The notes under the pieces: generated by a model
Told to the model about the DNA's origin: nothing
Seen by the model: only the letters and a program-made list of their open reading frames with translations
The model's database searches: none
Origin: Flammeovirgaceae bacterium
Lineage (GTDB): Bacteria > Bacteroidota > Bacteroidia > Cytophagales > Cyclobacteriaceae
NCBI GenBank assembly: GCA_021298355.1
Contig: JAJTEH010000024.1
Span: forward strand, 1-57,234
DNA: 57,234 nt
Reading direction: 5' to 3'
Shown here: positions 45,530 through 54,573 of the stretch, one piece after another
How the letters are laid out: the number at the start of each line of letters is the position of its first letter
Numbering within the stretch: the first letter of the stretch is position 1
Program-made: the position numbers and the translations under genes

Positions 45530-45932
45530 AAATTTACTCAGAGAATTTGATTTGCGCGCAACACCCGGCAGGCAAGAGGTGTTGCAAATTTTTTTAAACT
45601 ATGATTTTGCCCTTTCGCATAGCGATATTGAAAAAGATATGCCCAAAGAGGCAGACAGGGTAACACTTTATCGAACTTTAAAAACCTTTTTAGATAAAGG
45701 TATCATTCATAAAGTATTAGACGACCAGGGAGGATTAAAATACGCCCTATGTAGCCATTCTTGCAATCATGAGCAACACAACCACAACCACGTTCATTTT
45801 AAATGTAATAATTGCGGGCAAACTACTTGCCTAGATGTTCACATTCCACCCGTAAAATTGCCCAAAGGATTTAACATCTCAGAAACAAACCTCTTAATGC
45901 AAGGGATTTGTGGAAACTGTAACCGGAGTTAA
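45516..45932 (+). CDS. Fur-family metal-responsive repressor
   Basis: A 138-residue Fur/Zur/PerR-type regulator. A winged helix is seen with LREFDLRATPGRQEVLQIF and the recognition region ADRVTLYRTLKTFLDKGIIH. A metal site follows: CSHSCNHEQHNHNHVHFKC, an HxNxH-like cluster, then CNNC and C-terminal CGNC. The two CxxC pairs are the structural zinc site. The very His-rich insert (HEQHNHNHVHF) is typical of zinc-sensing members, but this does not decide between Fur, Zur and PerR. The gene overlaps the ABC exporter, so they are co-transcribed. Confidence 0.9.
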   Translation: MSKLENLLREFDLRATPGRQEVLQIFLNYDFALSHSDIEKDMPKEADRVTLYRTLKTFLDKGIIHKVLDDQGGLKYALCSHSCNHEQHNHNHVHFKCNNCGQTTCLDVHIPPVKLPKGFNISETNLLMQGICGNCNRS

Positions 45933-45988
45933 GGTTACTTTTTGAACTCCAAAGTATAAATCTCGCACGTATGTTTTTACCTTAAAAA

Positions 45989-45996
45989 TATATTTG
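45989..45996 (+). promoter_or_regulatory. candidate -7 promoter element of the TerC gene
   Basis: TATATTTG matches TAnnTTTG exactly. It would start a transcript near 46003. That is too late for the TTG at 46001 as a start but leaves a leader of about 97 bases for the ATG at 46100, supporting the later start. Confidence 0.35.
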
Positions 45997-46099
45997 TAAT
46001 TTGGCATTATTGTCTGTTTTCGGGCGAAGCCAAAAACAGGAATTTGGTTTAATCAAAGAATACACTTTGCAGTCTATAGTAGGAACATTTTTGTTTTCC

Positions 46100-47098
46100 A
46101 TGTTTGGTGATCGTAGTGGGCACGAAACCATTCTTTTTGGCGTTTTTGGCGCTATTATCATTGTTTTTTTGGCGTTAGACCTCGGCCTTTTTAATAAAAA
46201 AGCGCACAAAATCTCCACAAAATCAGCTTTATATCAATCCATTTTTTGGGTATGCATTGCAACGTTATTTGGTATTTTTATTTACCTCTACGATGATTCG
46301 GGTGCGCAGGGAATGATGGAGTATTTTTCTGCGTATTTAACTGAGTATGCCCTATCTGTTGATAACATTTTCGTCATTCTTCTTATCCTAAAGTATTTTC
46401 AGGTTAAGGAAGAATATTTCCACAAGGTTTTATTTTGGGGCATTTTAGGTGCGGTTGTTTTCCGTGCTATCTTCATTTTTGTTGGTGCTTTGCTTATTCA
46501 CCAATTTCATTGGATACTCTACATTTTCGGAGTTTTTCTAATTTATTCCGGTATCCGAATTTATTTTGAAGATGAGGATGAAAAAATTGAACCTGAAAAA
46601 AATCCAATCTTAAAACTTTGCAAGAAATACTTACCCATGGCCAAATACGAACATGGCGATAAGTTTATGGTAAAAGAAAACGGAAAAACTGTTTTCACCT
46701 CTTTGTTTCTGGTTATCGTTTTAATTGAAACTACCGACTTAATTTTTGCCGTAGACTCTATCCCTGCGGCATTTGCCATTTCGCAAAACGAATTTATTAT
46801 TTACACCTCCAACATATTTGCAGTTATGGGACTGCGCGCTATGTTTTTCTTGCTATCCGGTGTGATTGATAAATTTTATCTTTTGCAAAAAGGTTTATCG
46901 ATTATCCTATTCTTTATTGGTGCTAAAATGCTTTTAGAGATCGGTAAAGATTATGACTTTATGCCGAAGGTGCTAACCGATATGCCGCCTCTGCTTTCTT
47001 TTGCTGTTATTATAATTACGTTAACGCTTTCTATTGTATTCTCAATAATTATTCCTCGTGCCCGCGAAGCTAAGGAAGAAAAAGAAAAAGCTGAATAA
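46100..47098 (+). CDS. TerC-family integral membrane protein
   Basis: A 332-residue protein with about nine helices. It starts MFGDRSGHETILFGVFGAII at 46100; the frame is open to a TTG at 46001, but the promoter-like sequence and homologue starts favour 46100. The TerC signatures are a helix with EYALSVDNIFVILLI, in which the Asp is conserved, and FLVIVLIETTDLIFAVDSIPA. Family members export manganese (Alx/MntX type) or aid co-translational metalation of exported enzymes. The 3' end is 3 bases from a convergent LETM1-related gene. Confidence 0.88.
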   Translation: MFGDRSGHETILFGVFGAIIIVFLALDLGLFNKKAHKISTKSALYQSIFWVCIATLFGIFIYLYDDSGAQGMMEYFSAYLTEYALSVDNIFVILLILKYFQVKEEYFHKVLFWGILGAVVFRAIFIFVGALLIHQFHWILYIFGVFLIYSGIRIYFEDEDEKIEPEKNPILKLCKKYLPMAKYEHGDKFMVKENGKTVFTSLFLVIVLIETTDLIFAVDSIPAAFAISQNEFIIYTSNIFAVMGLRAMFFLLSGVIDKFYLLQKGLSIILFFIGAKMLLEIGKDYDFMPKVLTDMPPLLSFAVIIITLTLSIVFSIIIPRAREAKEEKEKAE

Positions 47099-47101
47099 AC
47101 C

Positions 47102-48330
47102 TTATCCTTTGCCTTTTTCGAATACAGACTTTGGCAACACCTTCAGTAACATGGGTAATGTAAGAAACTTTTGAGGTAAAGAAATTATCACCAAGGTTGG
47201 AACTGTTTTTAACAATTCTATTAAATGCCTGCGCATTTGCTCTTTTTCTTCGTCTGTTAATTCATTTGTTTTCGATTTATTTAGCAATTGGCTTAGTTCT
47301 CCGCTCTCCTGAATTTCGCGTTGTAATCTGCCCTGATTTTTCTCTGCTATTTTAGCAATGCGTTTAAGAAAATGATCGCTTACCAATTGGTAATCCTGCT
47401 TGTTTTGCAAATACTCCAGTTGTTCCCAATGCTCCAACACAAATCCTTCGATGGCGATTAAACTGTTCTCTAAATCATCTTCATTAAAACCCAGGTGTTT
47501 ACTTAATTGCGCCAGAAAATCTTCTTCTGCTTTTTCTACACGCCTGTCGGCCCAGGTTGTGAGAATTGCCATTTCTAAAAAATATTTTTTTAGTATCCAG
47601 GAATTTTCTGCGGGCAAGTTTATTTCATTAATGGCGATACCCTTCTGAAAAATTTCGTAGGCTTCTTTTCTTTTTGCCGAAGATAGTTCCGTGCTTTGGA
47701 TAAATATTTCTAACAGCCTTTTTTCTTCGTACTCAATAGATTTACTGGCATGTGCAGCAGCAGCCATTACCTTTATAACAGAAAAACGCAACTCATCGCG
47801 TTCGTATCGAAAGAAATCTGCCACTACTTTATCGGTATTGGTGTGCATCCATTGTCCAAAGATGAAAACATCCAGAAAAAGTAAACTGTTATGAAAAAAG
47901 TGTGCCCAGAAATTGCCTTTTGTATCTCCTGCTCTATCAATTCTTTTCTCAAGGATTTTTTCTGCTAATTCGAGAGGAGATTTTCTTTTACCGAAAAGTG
48001 TTTTTGCCGGAGTAGATAGCTCCGGAAAAATATTATTGTAGAAATTGCTGATGTTTTGAAGAGTTTTAACAATAGCAGCAGAAAACTCTTCTTCTGTAGC
48101 TACTGGTTTTTCTGAGTATAAGAGCGCGCTATCATCTTATCTTTTTCATCGAGTTTTTCTGTTTCTTCAGAGAAACTGTAACCATACATTAAACCAGTAG
48201 GCTGTAAAATTCGATACAGCGAGTGCTCAGGGTGTGCAGATTTACCTTTTAGTTTATCTGCGTTCTGTTTAAGCAAATCCTGTCTGAACTTCAGGTAATT
48301 TTCTAGCCAGCCTTTTTCTAATTTATTCAT
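47102..48330 (-). pseudogene. LETM1-related (TerB-like) protein, split by a frameshift near 48137
   Basis: Two open frames join into one family member. The first (48330-48100) starts MNKLEKGWLENYLKFRQDLL and includes LYRILQPTGLMYGYSF, then ends shortly after EKLDEKDK. The second (same strand, other frame), from about 48137 down to 47102, reads DDSALLYSEKPVATEEEF and on through a TerB-like helical domain and a LETM1-like tail, RRHLIELLKTVPTLVIISLP. It has no in-frame start before 47848. A single lost base, for instance G in AAGGATGAT to AAGATGAT on the minus strand, would restore an unbroken 409-residue protein, the size I expect for the LETM1-related biofilm-associated family. A shift in the sequence data is equally possible. 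Confidence 0.75.
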
Positions 48331-48353
48331 GAGGGTTGTTCTGAAGAACTAAG

Positions 48354-48863
48354 TTAAACATTTCTCCAACCTTTTGATTGCAGTTCAGCTGCATCTTTCT
48401 CAACCTTTAGCTTTAAATCGTTTTTATAATCATCTAGTTTTTTTGCTAATGTTTGGTTAGTTGTTCCTAGAATTTGCGCTGCTAATAATCCAGCGTTTTT
48501 AGCACCATTTAGAGCAACCGTTGCTACCGGCACACCACCGGGCATTTGTAAAATAGAAAGAATGGAATCCCATCCATCAATAGAGTTTGATGATTTAACA
48601 GGTACACCAATTACGGGTAATGAAGTTAAGCTTGCAACCATTCCGGGTAAATGTGCAGCTCCTCCTGCACCGGCTATTATTACTTTAATGCCCCGAGCGC
48701 GTGCATTCGTTGCATACTCTACCATTCGTAGGGGTGTACGGTGTGCGGATACTACCGTTACTTCGCATGCAATGTTCAATTCTTCTAATATTTTGGCGGC
48801 TTCTTGCATTACAACCAGATCAGACTGGCTGCCCATTATGATGCCTACTTCAAAATTTTTCAT
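48354..48863 (-). CDS. purE: N5-carboxyaminoimidazole ribonucleotide mutase
   Basis: Converts N5-CAIR to CAIR in purine synthesis. The 169-residue protein has the class I PurE motifs [59 protein letters not shown], and the tail region [16 protein letters not shown]. Its start overlaps the purK stop in an ATGA junction, as usual for PurK-PurE pairs. Confidence 0.97.
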   Translation of the reverse strand: MKNFEVGIIMGSQSDLVVMQEAAKILEELNIACEVTVVSAHRTPLRMVEYATNARARGIKVIIAGAGGAAHLPGMVASLTSLPVIGVPVKSSNSIDGWDSILSILQMPGGVPVATVALNGAKNAGLLAAQILGTTNQTLAKKLDDYKNDLKLKVEKDAAELQSKGWRNV

Positions 48864-49996
48864 GCTATAACTTTTAAAGTTTCTTTAACAAATTCTGTTT
48901 TCTCTTTTAAGGCTTGTAGATTAATGTCGGTTATGGTAACGTGTCCCATCTTTCTAAAAGGTTTGGTTAGCTTTTTGCCGTATAGGTGAACGTGAACACC
49001 CGGTAAAGCTGTTACCTGATCTAAGCCTTTGTATTTTGCCTTTCCTTCGAAACCCTCTTCACCTAATACATTAACCATAGCTGCTGGCAATACTGTTGCT
49101 CCACTGCCTAATGGCAAACCAACAATAGCACGTAAGTGTTGTTCGTATTGCGAAGTAATGTTGGCTTCAATGGTATGGTGCCCGCTGTTGTGTGGTCTTG
49201 GCGCTACTTCATTTACCAACACATTACCTTCTTTGGTAACAAACATTTCTACCGCCAATAATCCAACCATTTGTAAAGATTTAATGACTTTGCGGGCTAT
49301 TCGATCTGCTTCCTGCAATACACTACCCGATAATTGTGCTGGTGCAAAAAGATACTCGACCAGATTTTTTTCCGGATGAAAAACCATTTCTACTGCCGGA
49401 TAGGAAACAATATCGCCTGCTTCGTTTCTGGCTACGAGAATCGCAATTTCTTTTTCGAAATCAATTAGTTTTTCCAGCAAGCCCGGGGCATCAAAAGCTT
49501 TAGCGATATCTTCTTTATTTTTTAAGATTTGTACACCACGCCCATCATATCCTTCTTTACCTAACTTGTTAACGGCCGGTAAGAAATCAGTTTGTGCCTC
49601 CACATCGTGTTTATTCTCTACTAAAACAAAATCGGCAGTTGGTATTCGGTATTCCAGATAAAATTGTTTTTGTTTTCTTTTATCTTGAATTAACTCGATG
49701 ATGTGCGGCTGCGGAAAAACCTTTACTCCTTGTTGCTCGATATACTTTAAAGCCTCAACATTAACGTGTTCAATTTCTATGGTTACAACCTGATGCTGTA
49801 AGCCAAAGTTTTTAACTGTTTCAAAATCTTTTAAACTTCCGCTTTCAAAACTTTTTAAAAACGAACATGGCGCTTGTGCATCTGGGTCGAGGAAGGAAAC
49901 ATCCACATTAAAATCTAATGCAGCTTGATAAAACATTCTGCCGAGTTGCCCTCCTCCTAATACCCCTACTTTTTGCGCTAAAGAGTTGTCTGCCAT
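48860..49996 (-). CDS. purK: N5-carboxyaminoimidazole ribonucleotide synthase
   Basis: ATP-grasp enzyme that carboxylates AIR with bicarbonate. A 378-residue protein beginning [21 protein letters not shown]. It has the ATP-grasp features [15 protein letters not shown] and [19 protein letters not shown]. This is the normal length and order for PurK. It is coupled to purE by the four-base overlap. Confidence 0.97.
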   Translation of the reverse strand: MADNSLAQKVGVLGGGQLGRMFYQAALDFNVDVSFLDPDAQAPCSFLKSFESGSLKDFETVKNFGLQHQVVTIEIEHVNVEALKYIEQQGVKVFPQPHIIELIQDKRKQKQFYLEYRIPTADFVLVENKHDVEAQTDFLPAVNKLGKEGYDGRGVQILKNKEDIAKAFDAPGLLEKLIDFEKEIAILVARNEAGDIVSYPAVEMVFHPEKNLVEYLFAPAQLSGSVLQEADRIARKVIKSLQMVGLLAVEMFVTKEGNVLVNEVAPRPHNSGHHTIEANITSQYEQHLRAIVGLPLGSGATVLPAAMVNVLGEEGFEGKAKYKGLDQVTALPGVHVHLYGKKLTKPFRKMGHVTITDINLQALKEKTEFVKETLKVIA

Positions 49997-50048
49997 GCGT
50001 TAAGATTATCCTGTAAAAATAGGTTAATCTTTCTTTACTTCAGCAGGC

Positions 50049-51953
50049 TTAGTGTAATCTTACCCGGATGATGTAGTCGCCCATTTCGAGTTGATCTACA
50101 ACTTCTTGTCCTTCGATAACATTACCAAAAACGGAGTAACGACCTTCAAGGTGTGGCGTTGGGCTGTGTGTAATAAACCATTGTGTTCCTTCTGTGTCTT
50201 TACCGGCAGAGGCCATGCCGATAGCACCTGTTTGGTAGCGTCTGGGAGTAAACTCAGAGCGGATGGCATAATCTTCACTGCCAAAACCATCGCCACGGTT
50301 ACACCCTGTTTGCATAACGAAATTTGGAACTACACGATGAATGGGTTTGTCATCGAAATATAATTTAAGTGCTAAATCCACAAAGTTGCCTACACTGCCC
50401 GGAGCCTCGTTAGTATAGAGTTCTATTTTAAACTTTCCTTTATTAGTAAACACTGTTGCTTGCTGTTCGCCTGGTAGAGCTTTAACCAAATCCCACATGA
50501 TAGGGTGAGAATATGGATTTGCGGGTGGTGTATACGTGTTACCGTTTAAGTGAGCCAATGCTTGTTGAATGCTTTGTAAACTTTCGTTATCGCGAGGAAG
50601 TTTAGCTTCTTTAAGTGTTTTTTGCAAAAACGAATAATCCTGAATAATTTTCTTATAGCCGAGCGTGGTATCGGCAATGGCATTAGCTACAATGCTCATT
50701 AGAGGTACATCTTTCTTCGTTGCAAAATCTTTAAAGTAGATGGCATATAATTGCTTTAATGAATCCGGAAAATCTGTCAAATAATGCGTTTCAACCAATG
50801 CTTGTGCAGCGGCCATCTGAACGGGATTATCGAATGAGAACATAACCTCGCGTGCTAAAAATTTATGCTCGCTGCTTGTGTATGCTAACGCAGCAAGCAA
50901 CATGGCTTTGTGATAGGGATCAACCGATGATCTATAAATTTTCTTGATGGATTGAATTGTTTTTGCATCAACCTTTATAGCCATTGCTGTTTGATAAAGC
51001 AGCGCTTGTGTTCTAAAATGCTTAGCTTTTGAAGCGTTTTGCAAAACTGAATCTAACTGTTGAGGAGATCGTATAGCCAATAAAACTTCAGCGGCAGCAA
51101 CTTGCACTTGTTTGTTTGAATCACGCAAGGCAAGCAACAAAGGTTCAGTATTTTTATCTACAGTTTGGTTTCGCATGGCGCGTAACGCGTTAATGCGCAC
51201 ACGGAAATCCTCGTCTTTACTTAAAGTTTTTAAATGTTGGAATGATTCTTCTGATGAAATGTTTCTGAAGGCCATTGCAACGGCCATTCTTATTTCAGGA
51301 TTTTTGTGTTGAACGAGTTGTGCTAAATATTTTTTATCGTCTGCAAACTTGACGTTACGTGCTCTCGCTAAAGTATGCGCAGCCATGAGTTTGGTTTGAT
51401 TAGACGGATGTTGAAGTAAATGATAGGCTTGGCGTATGGTTAATGAGTCTGCCAGATTTCTGGTAACAATATTATACAAGGCATAAGATTTACCGGTAGC
51501 AATGATAGAATCGGATTCATCAATCTTATAAATAAATTCAAGCGAAGATGCAGGAAAAGTTTTCCCCATGGCTTCAATTAAAAATGATTTTACATGATTG
51601 TTACCTTCTTTCTGATAAGCATATAGTAAAGCGTTGGCAGAGCCGGGGGTTTGTCCTAACGCAAAAGCTGCATTTTTGCGTAGATTAATTGTTGCTTGAT
51701 TATTCTCCCAAATTTTTTGTAGTGCAGGAATGGCCAATGTGTCTTGCACAGATGCGAGTACATACGCAGCGCGTGCTTGTAAAACAGTATCGGTTGATTG
51801 TAAATAATAAATCAAACTATCTGTTTTTCGTTTATCGGCAAGGTTATGGATATCGATTAACTTTGCATTCGATTTAAAAATATTTGGCGAGTTCTTTGTA
51901 CACGAAGATAAAATCAAGATGATTAGTATACACGATACAGTGTTTGCTTTCAT
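50049..51953 (-). CDS. lipoprotein with HEAT repeats and C-terminal cyclophilin domain
   Basis: A 634-residue protein. I place the start at 51953, where MKANTVSCILIILILSSC ends in a lipobox. The frame runs further up to 52001 but without signal character. From about 40 to 430, it is built of alpha-helical HEAT-like repeats (such as VLQARAAYVLASVQD, NPEIRMAVAMAFRN and VQVAAAEVLLAI). The last 170 residues are a cyclophilin: FKIELYTNEAPGSVGNFVDL, HRVVPNFVMQTGCNRGDG and EGTQWFITHSPTPHLEGRYSVFG. The active-site Arg and Phe are in HRVVPNFVMQ. It probably acts as an anchored folding helper in the periplasm. Confidence 0.88.
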   Translation of the reverse strand: MKANTVSCILIILILSSCTKNSPNIFKSNAKLIDIHNLADKRKTDSLIYYLQSTDTVLQARAAYVLASVQDTLAIPALQKIWENNQATINLRKNAAFALGQTPGSANALLYAYQKEGNNHVKSFLIEAMGKTFPASSLEFIYKIDESDSIIATGKSYALYNIVTRNLADSLTIRQAYHLLQHPSNQTKLMAAHTLARARNVKFADDKKYLAQLVQHKNPEIRMAVAMAFRNISSEESFQHLKTLSKDEDFRVRINALRAMRNQTVDKNTEPLLLALRDSNKQVQVAAAEVLLAIRSPQQLDSVLQNASKAKHFRTQALLYQTAMAIKVDAKTIQSIKKIYRSSVDPYHKAMLLAALAYTSSEHKFLAREVMFSFDNPVQMAAAQALVETHYLTDFPDSLKQLYAIYFKDFATKKDVPLMSIVANAIADTTLGYKKIIQDYSFLQKTLKEAKLPRDNESLQSIQQALAHLNGNTYTPPANPYSHPIMWDLVKALPGEQQATVFTNKGKFKIELYTNEAPGSVGNFVDLALKLYFDDKPIHRVVPNFVMQTGCNRGDGFGSEDYAIRSEFTPRRYQTGAIGMASAGKDTEGTQWFITHSPTPHLEGRYSVFGNVIEGQEVVDQLEMGDYIIRVRLH

Positions 51954-51978
51954 ATTTACATAATTTATAAAATACTTA

Positions 51979-54099
51979 TTAAGAAAATATCTGAAATACA
52001 ATAAAGGCTGATACGTATGCCAACGTTGTCATATACGCTAACTGAATCATCGGCCATTTCCAGCCTTTGGTTTCTCTATATACCACAGCAATGGTGCTCA
52101 TGCATTGCATAGCAAACGTATAAAACACAAGTAAGGATAATCCAACGGCTGGTGTAAAGCGCGGTTCTCCGGTTTCGGCATTTATTTCGCTTTGCATTCT
52201 GCTTTTAATGGTTTGCTGATCTTCAGCATCAACGCTTCCAATGCTGTAAATGGTGGCCATTGTACCAACAAATACTTCGCGTGCAGCAAAAGAAGTAAGT
52301 AGCGCGATGCCTATTTTCCAATCGTAACCCAAGGGTTCTATAACAGGTTCAATTGCTTTACCAATTACACCTGCGTACGAATTTTCTAATTTGTATGCTG
52401 CAATGCGATCTTGTAAGCCTTGTTCTGTTAAGCGCATGTTGGCGGTTTGCTGCATCACATATTCTTCTGCTTTTTCTACTTTATCGCCAGGGCCATAGCT
52501 GGCCAATACCCATAACACAACAGAAATAGCGAGAATTATTTTACCTGCTTCTAATACAAACGATTTTGTTTTTTCTACAATGGTTAACCCCACGTTACTT
52601 ACTTTAGGTAAACGATAGGTGGGCAGTTCCATCATTAAAAAAGATCGCTCTTGTACGCGAATAATTTTTTTCATGATGTAAGCTGATACCAATGCCGCAA
52701 TAAAACCCAACACGTACAAACCCATTAAAGCTAAACCTTGTAAATTAAAAAAGTAAAGCGCGGTTGTATCGGGAACAATTAATGCAATTAAAATAGTAAA
52801 AATGGGAATACGCGCAGAACAACTCATTAAAGGTGTTACCAATATTGTGATGGTTCTTTCTTTCCAATTATCAATGGTGCGAGTTGCCATAATAGCCGGA
52901 ATGGCACACGCCATGCCCGATAAAAGCGGTACAACACTTTTTCCGTTTAAGCCAAACTTGCGCATGATTTTGTCCATCAAAAAAACCACACGTGCCATGT
53001 AGCCGCTTTCTTCTAAAATGGAAATGAAAGCAAACAAAATGGCAATCTGCGGAACAAACATTACTATACCTCCAAGGCCTGGCACAATTCCTTCTGCTAA
53101 TAATTTGGTTAATGCACCATCGGGTAAAGTTGCCGACAACCAATTGCCGAAATCAGCAAATAAACCATCGATAAAATCCATTGGGTACGAAGCCCAGGCA
53201 AACACCGCCTGAAACACTAAAAACAACACCAAAAAAAAGATGAGATAACCCCACACTTTGTGTGTTAAAATTCGATCGAGTTTAAACGAAGATTTTTTCC
53301 AGGCATCGTCTGCCGTTTTTAATGTGGCACTTTGTAATAAATCCTGAATGTAACTATAACGCAATATGGTTTCTGCGCCCTGAAACTTACCGGAATGTAT
53401 ACCTGAACGTTGTCTTACTTCATCTAACCATTTTTGGTTTTCTTTCGAAAGAAAATCTAATGATTTTGGTTGTTGTAAAAACTGATACGCTTCGTAACTG
53501 TTATCTAACCCTAAATGTTTACGAACTTCAACAATAGGTTCGTTGGCTTCTTGTGGAAGCTGGTAAACCGTTTGATTTTTTTTGGTATTGCAAATTGCGA
53601 TGGCTTTTTTTAGTTGCTCTATGCCTTCGCCTTTGCGCGCATTGATAGGTATAACATCAACGCCTAGTTTTTGAGATAGCTTTATAAAATCATAACTGAT
53701 GCCTGCCTTGGCGGCTAAGTCCATCATGTTAATGGCCAACACTGTTGGCAAACCCAAATCAATAATTTGTGTGAGCAACAACAAGCCTCGTTTCATGTTG
53801 GTAGCATCTACCACTACCACAATTTTTTGAGGAGATGTTGGTTCGTTATGGTTCAATAAAACTTCGGCAACAATTTGTTCATCTAAACTTCTGGGGTAAA
53901 TACTGTAGATGCCGGGTAAGTCTATTATTTCTGTGTTTCCTAAACCATCAATCTGGCTGAATCCAGATTTTTTTTCGACTGTAACGCCCGGAAAATTGCC
54001 AACCTTTTGGTTTAAACCGGTTAAATGATTGAAGAGAGAAGATTTACCTGAATTAGGATTGCCCACTAAGGCAATAATCGGTTTAAGGGAGGCGGCCAT
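51979..54099 (-). CDS. feoB: ferrous iron transporter FeoB
   Basis: Imports Fe2+ across the inner membrane. The 706-residue protein starts at 54099 (MAASLKPIIALVGNPNSGKS), which shares one base with the feoA stop; the frame is open further up. The G domain has GNPNSGKS at 13-20, DLPG, and NMMD. It is followed by a helical GDI-like domain and two Gate domains with about eight helices, including ARIPIFTILIALIVP and GIALLTSFAAREVFVGT. Length and order match FeoB. The TAATG junction with feoA suggests coupled translation. Confidence 0.96.
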   Translation of the reverse strand: MAASLKPIIALVGNPNSGKSSLFNHLTGLNQKVGNFPGVTVEKKSGFSQIDGLGNTEIIDLPGIYSIYPRSLDEQIVAEVLLNHNEPTSPQKIVVVVDATNMKRGLLLLTQIIDLGLPTVLAINMMDLAAKAGISYDFIKLSQKLGVDVIPINARKGEGIEQLKKAIAICNTKKNQTVYQLPQEANEPIVEVRKHLGLDNSYEAYQFLQQPKSLDFLSKENQKWLDEVRQRSGIHSGKFQGAETILRYSYIQDLLQSATLKTADDAWKKSSFKLDRILTHKVWGYLIFFLVLFLVFQAVFAWASYPMDFIDGLFADFGNWLSATLPDGALTKLLAEGIVPGLGGIVMFVPQIAILFAFISILEESGYMARVVFLMDKIMRKFGLNGKSVVPLLSGMACAIPAIMATRTIDNWKERTITILVTPLMSCSARIPIFTILIALIVPDTTALYFFNLQGLALMGLYVLGFIAALVSAYIMKKIIRVQERSFLMMELPTYRLPKVSNVGLTIVEKTKSFVLEAGKIILAISVVLWVLASYGPGDKVEKAEEYVMQQTANMRLTEQGLQDRIAAYKLENSYAGVIGKAIEPVIEPLGYDWKIGIALLTSFAAREVFVGTMATIYSIGSVDAEDQQTIKSRMQSEINAETGEPRFTPAVGLSLLVFYTFAMQCMSTIAVVYRETKGWKWPMIQLAYMTTLAYVSAFIVFQIFS

Positions 54100-54332
54100 T
54101 AGTTTAAAATCGAAATGGTGGAGGCTTCGTCTAGCCTGAGGGAGAGTTCGTAACCTAAAACACTGATACAAACAGGATCGCCAAAGGGAGCAGCAAAATT
54201 AAATCGTACCGAGGCACCCGGCAAACAACCCATTTCCATGAGTTTGGTAGCCAAAAAATCATCCGTAAAACCGGCAATAATACCCATTTCACCTGGTTTC
54301 ATGGTAGCTACGTTTTTTGCTGTTTGACTCAT
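54099..54332 (-). CDS. feoA: ferrous iron transport protein A
   Basis: A 77-residue SH3-like protein, MSQTAKNVATMKPGEMGIIA... The family motifs are visible: LMEMGCLPGASVRF, APFGDPVCISVLGYELSLR. It assists FeoB. It lies directly upstream of feoB in the usual order, and its stop TAA runs into the feoB ATG. A TTG-N20-TATATTTG promoter lies about 30 bases upstream. Confidence 0.93.
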   Translation of the reverse strand: MSQTAKNVATMKPGEMGIIAGFTDDFLATKLMEMGCLPGASVRFNFAAPFGDPVCISVLGYELSLRLDEASTISILN

Positions 54333-54360
54333 TTGTAATTTAGATTAAATTTAAACAAGG

Positions 54361-54391
54361 CAAATATAGACTAGGTTCAACAGTTGTACAA
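54361..54391 (-). promoter_or_regulatory. candidate feoAB promoter, with a small inverted repeat downstream
   Basis: On the minus strand, TTG (54391-54389), 20 bases, then TATATTTG (54368-54361) fits the Bacteroidota promoter pattern. Between it and feoA, at 54337-54351, lies AATTTA-GAT-TAAATT, a 6-3-6 inverted repeat. It sits where a metal-responsive repressor could bind, but AT-rich repeats like this are common by chance. Confidence 0.45.
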
Positions 54392-54570
54392 TGATTTTAG
54401 ATAAGGATAAAGAAATTGATAAAAAGGGAAATCTTGTGGATGGGAAGCAAGTTGAAAAGAAACAACCCGAACAAGAAGAAAAGCCAAAACAGACTGAGGT
54501 TACAGATGAAGAAAACCCATATGGAGGTTTACCAAACCGAAACCTTAAAAAGAATTTAGGTTGTGGTTGA
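54391..54570 (+). CDS. small highly charged protein
   Basis: A 59-residue protein from ATG at 54391 to TGA at 54568-54570. It is rich in Lys, Glu and Gln (IDKKGNLVDGKQVEKKQPEQ) and ends PNRNLKKNLGCG, a Gly-rich tail with a single Cys. It fits exactly between the divergent feoA promoter and the convergent MpaB-like gene. I recognise no family; the Cys-Gly end could be a short conserved tail in Bacteroidota. There is no independent evidence that it is translated. Confidence 0.45.
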   Translation: MILDKDKEIDKKGNLVDGKQVEKKQPEQEEKPKQTEVTDEENPYGGLPNRNLKKNLGCG

Positions 54571-54573
54571 TTT

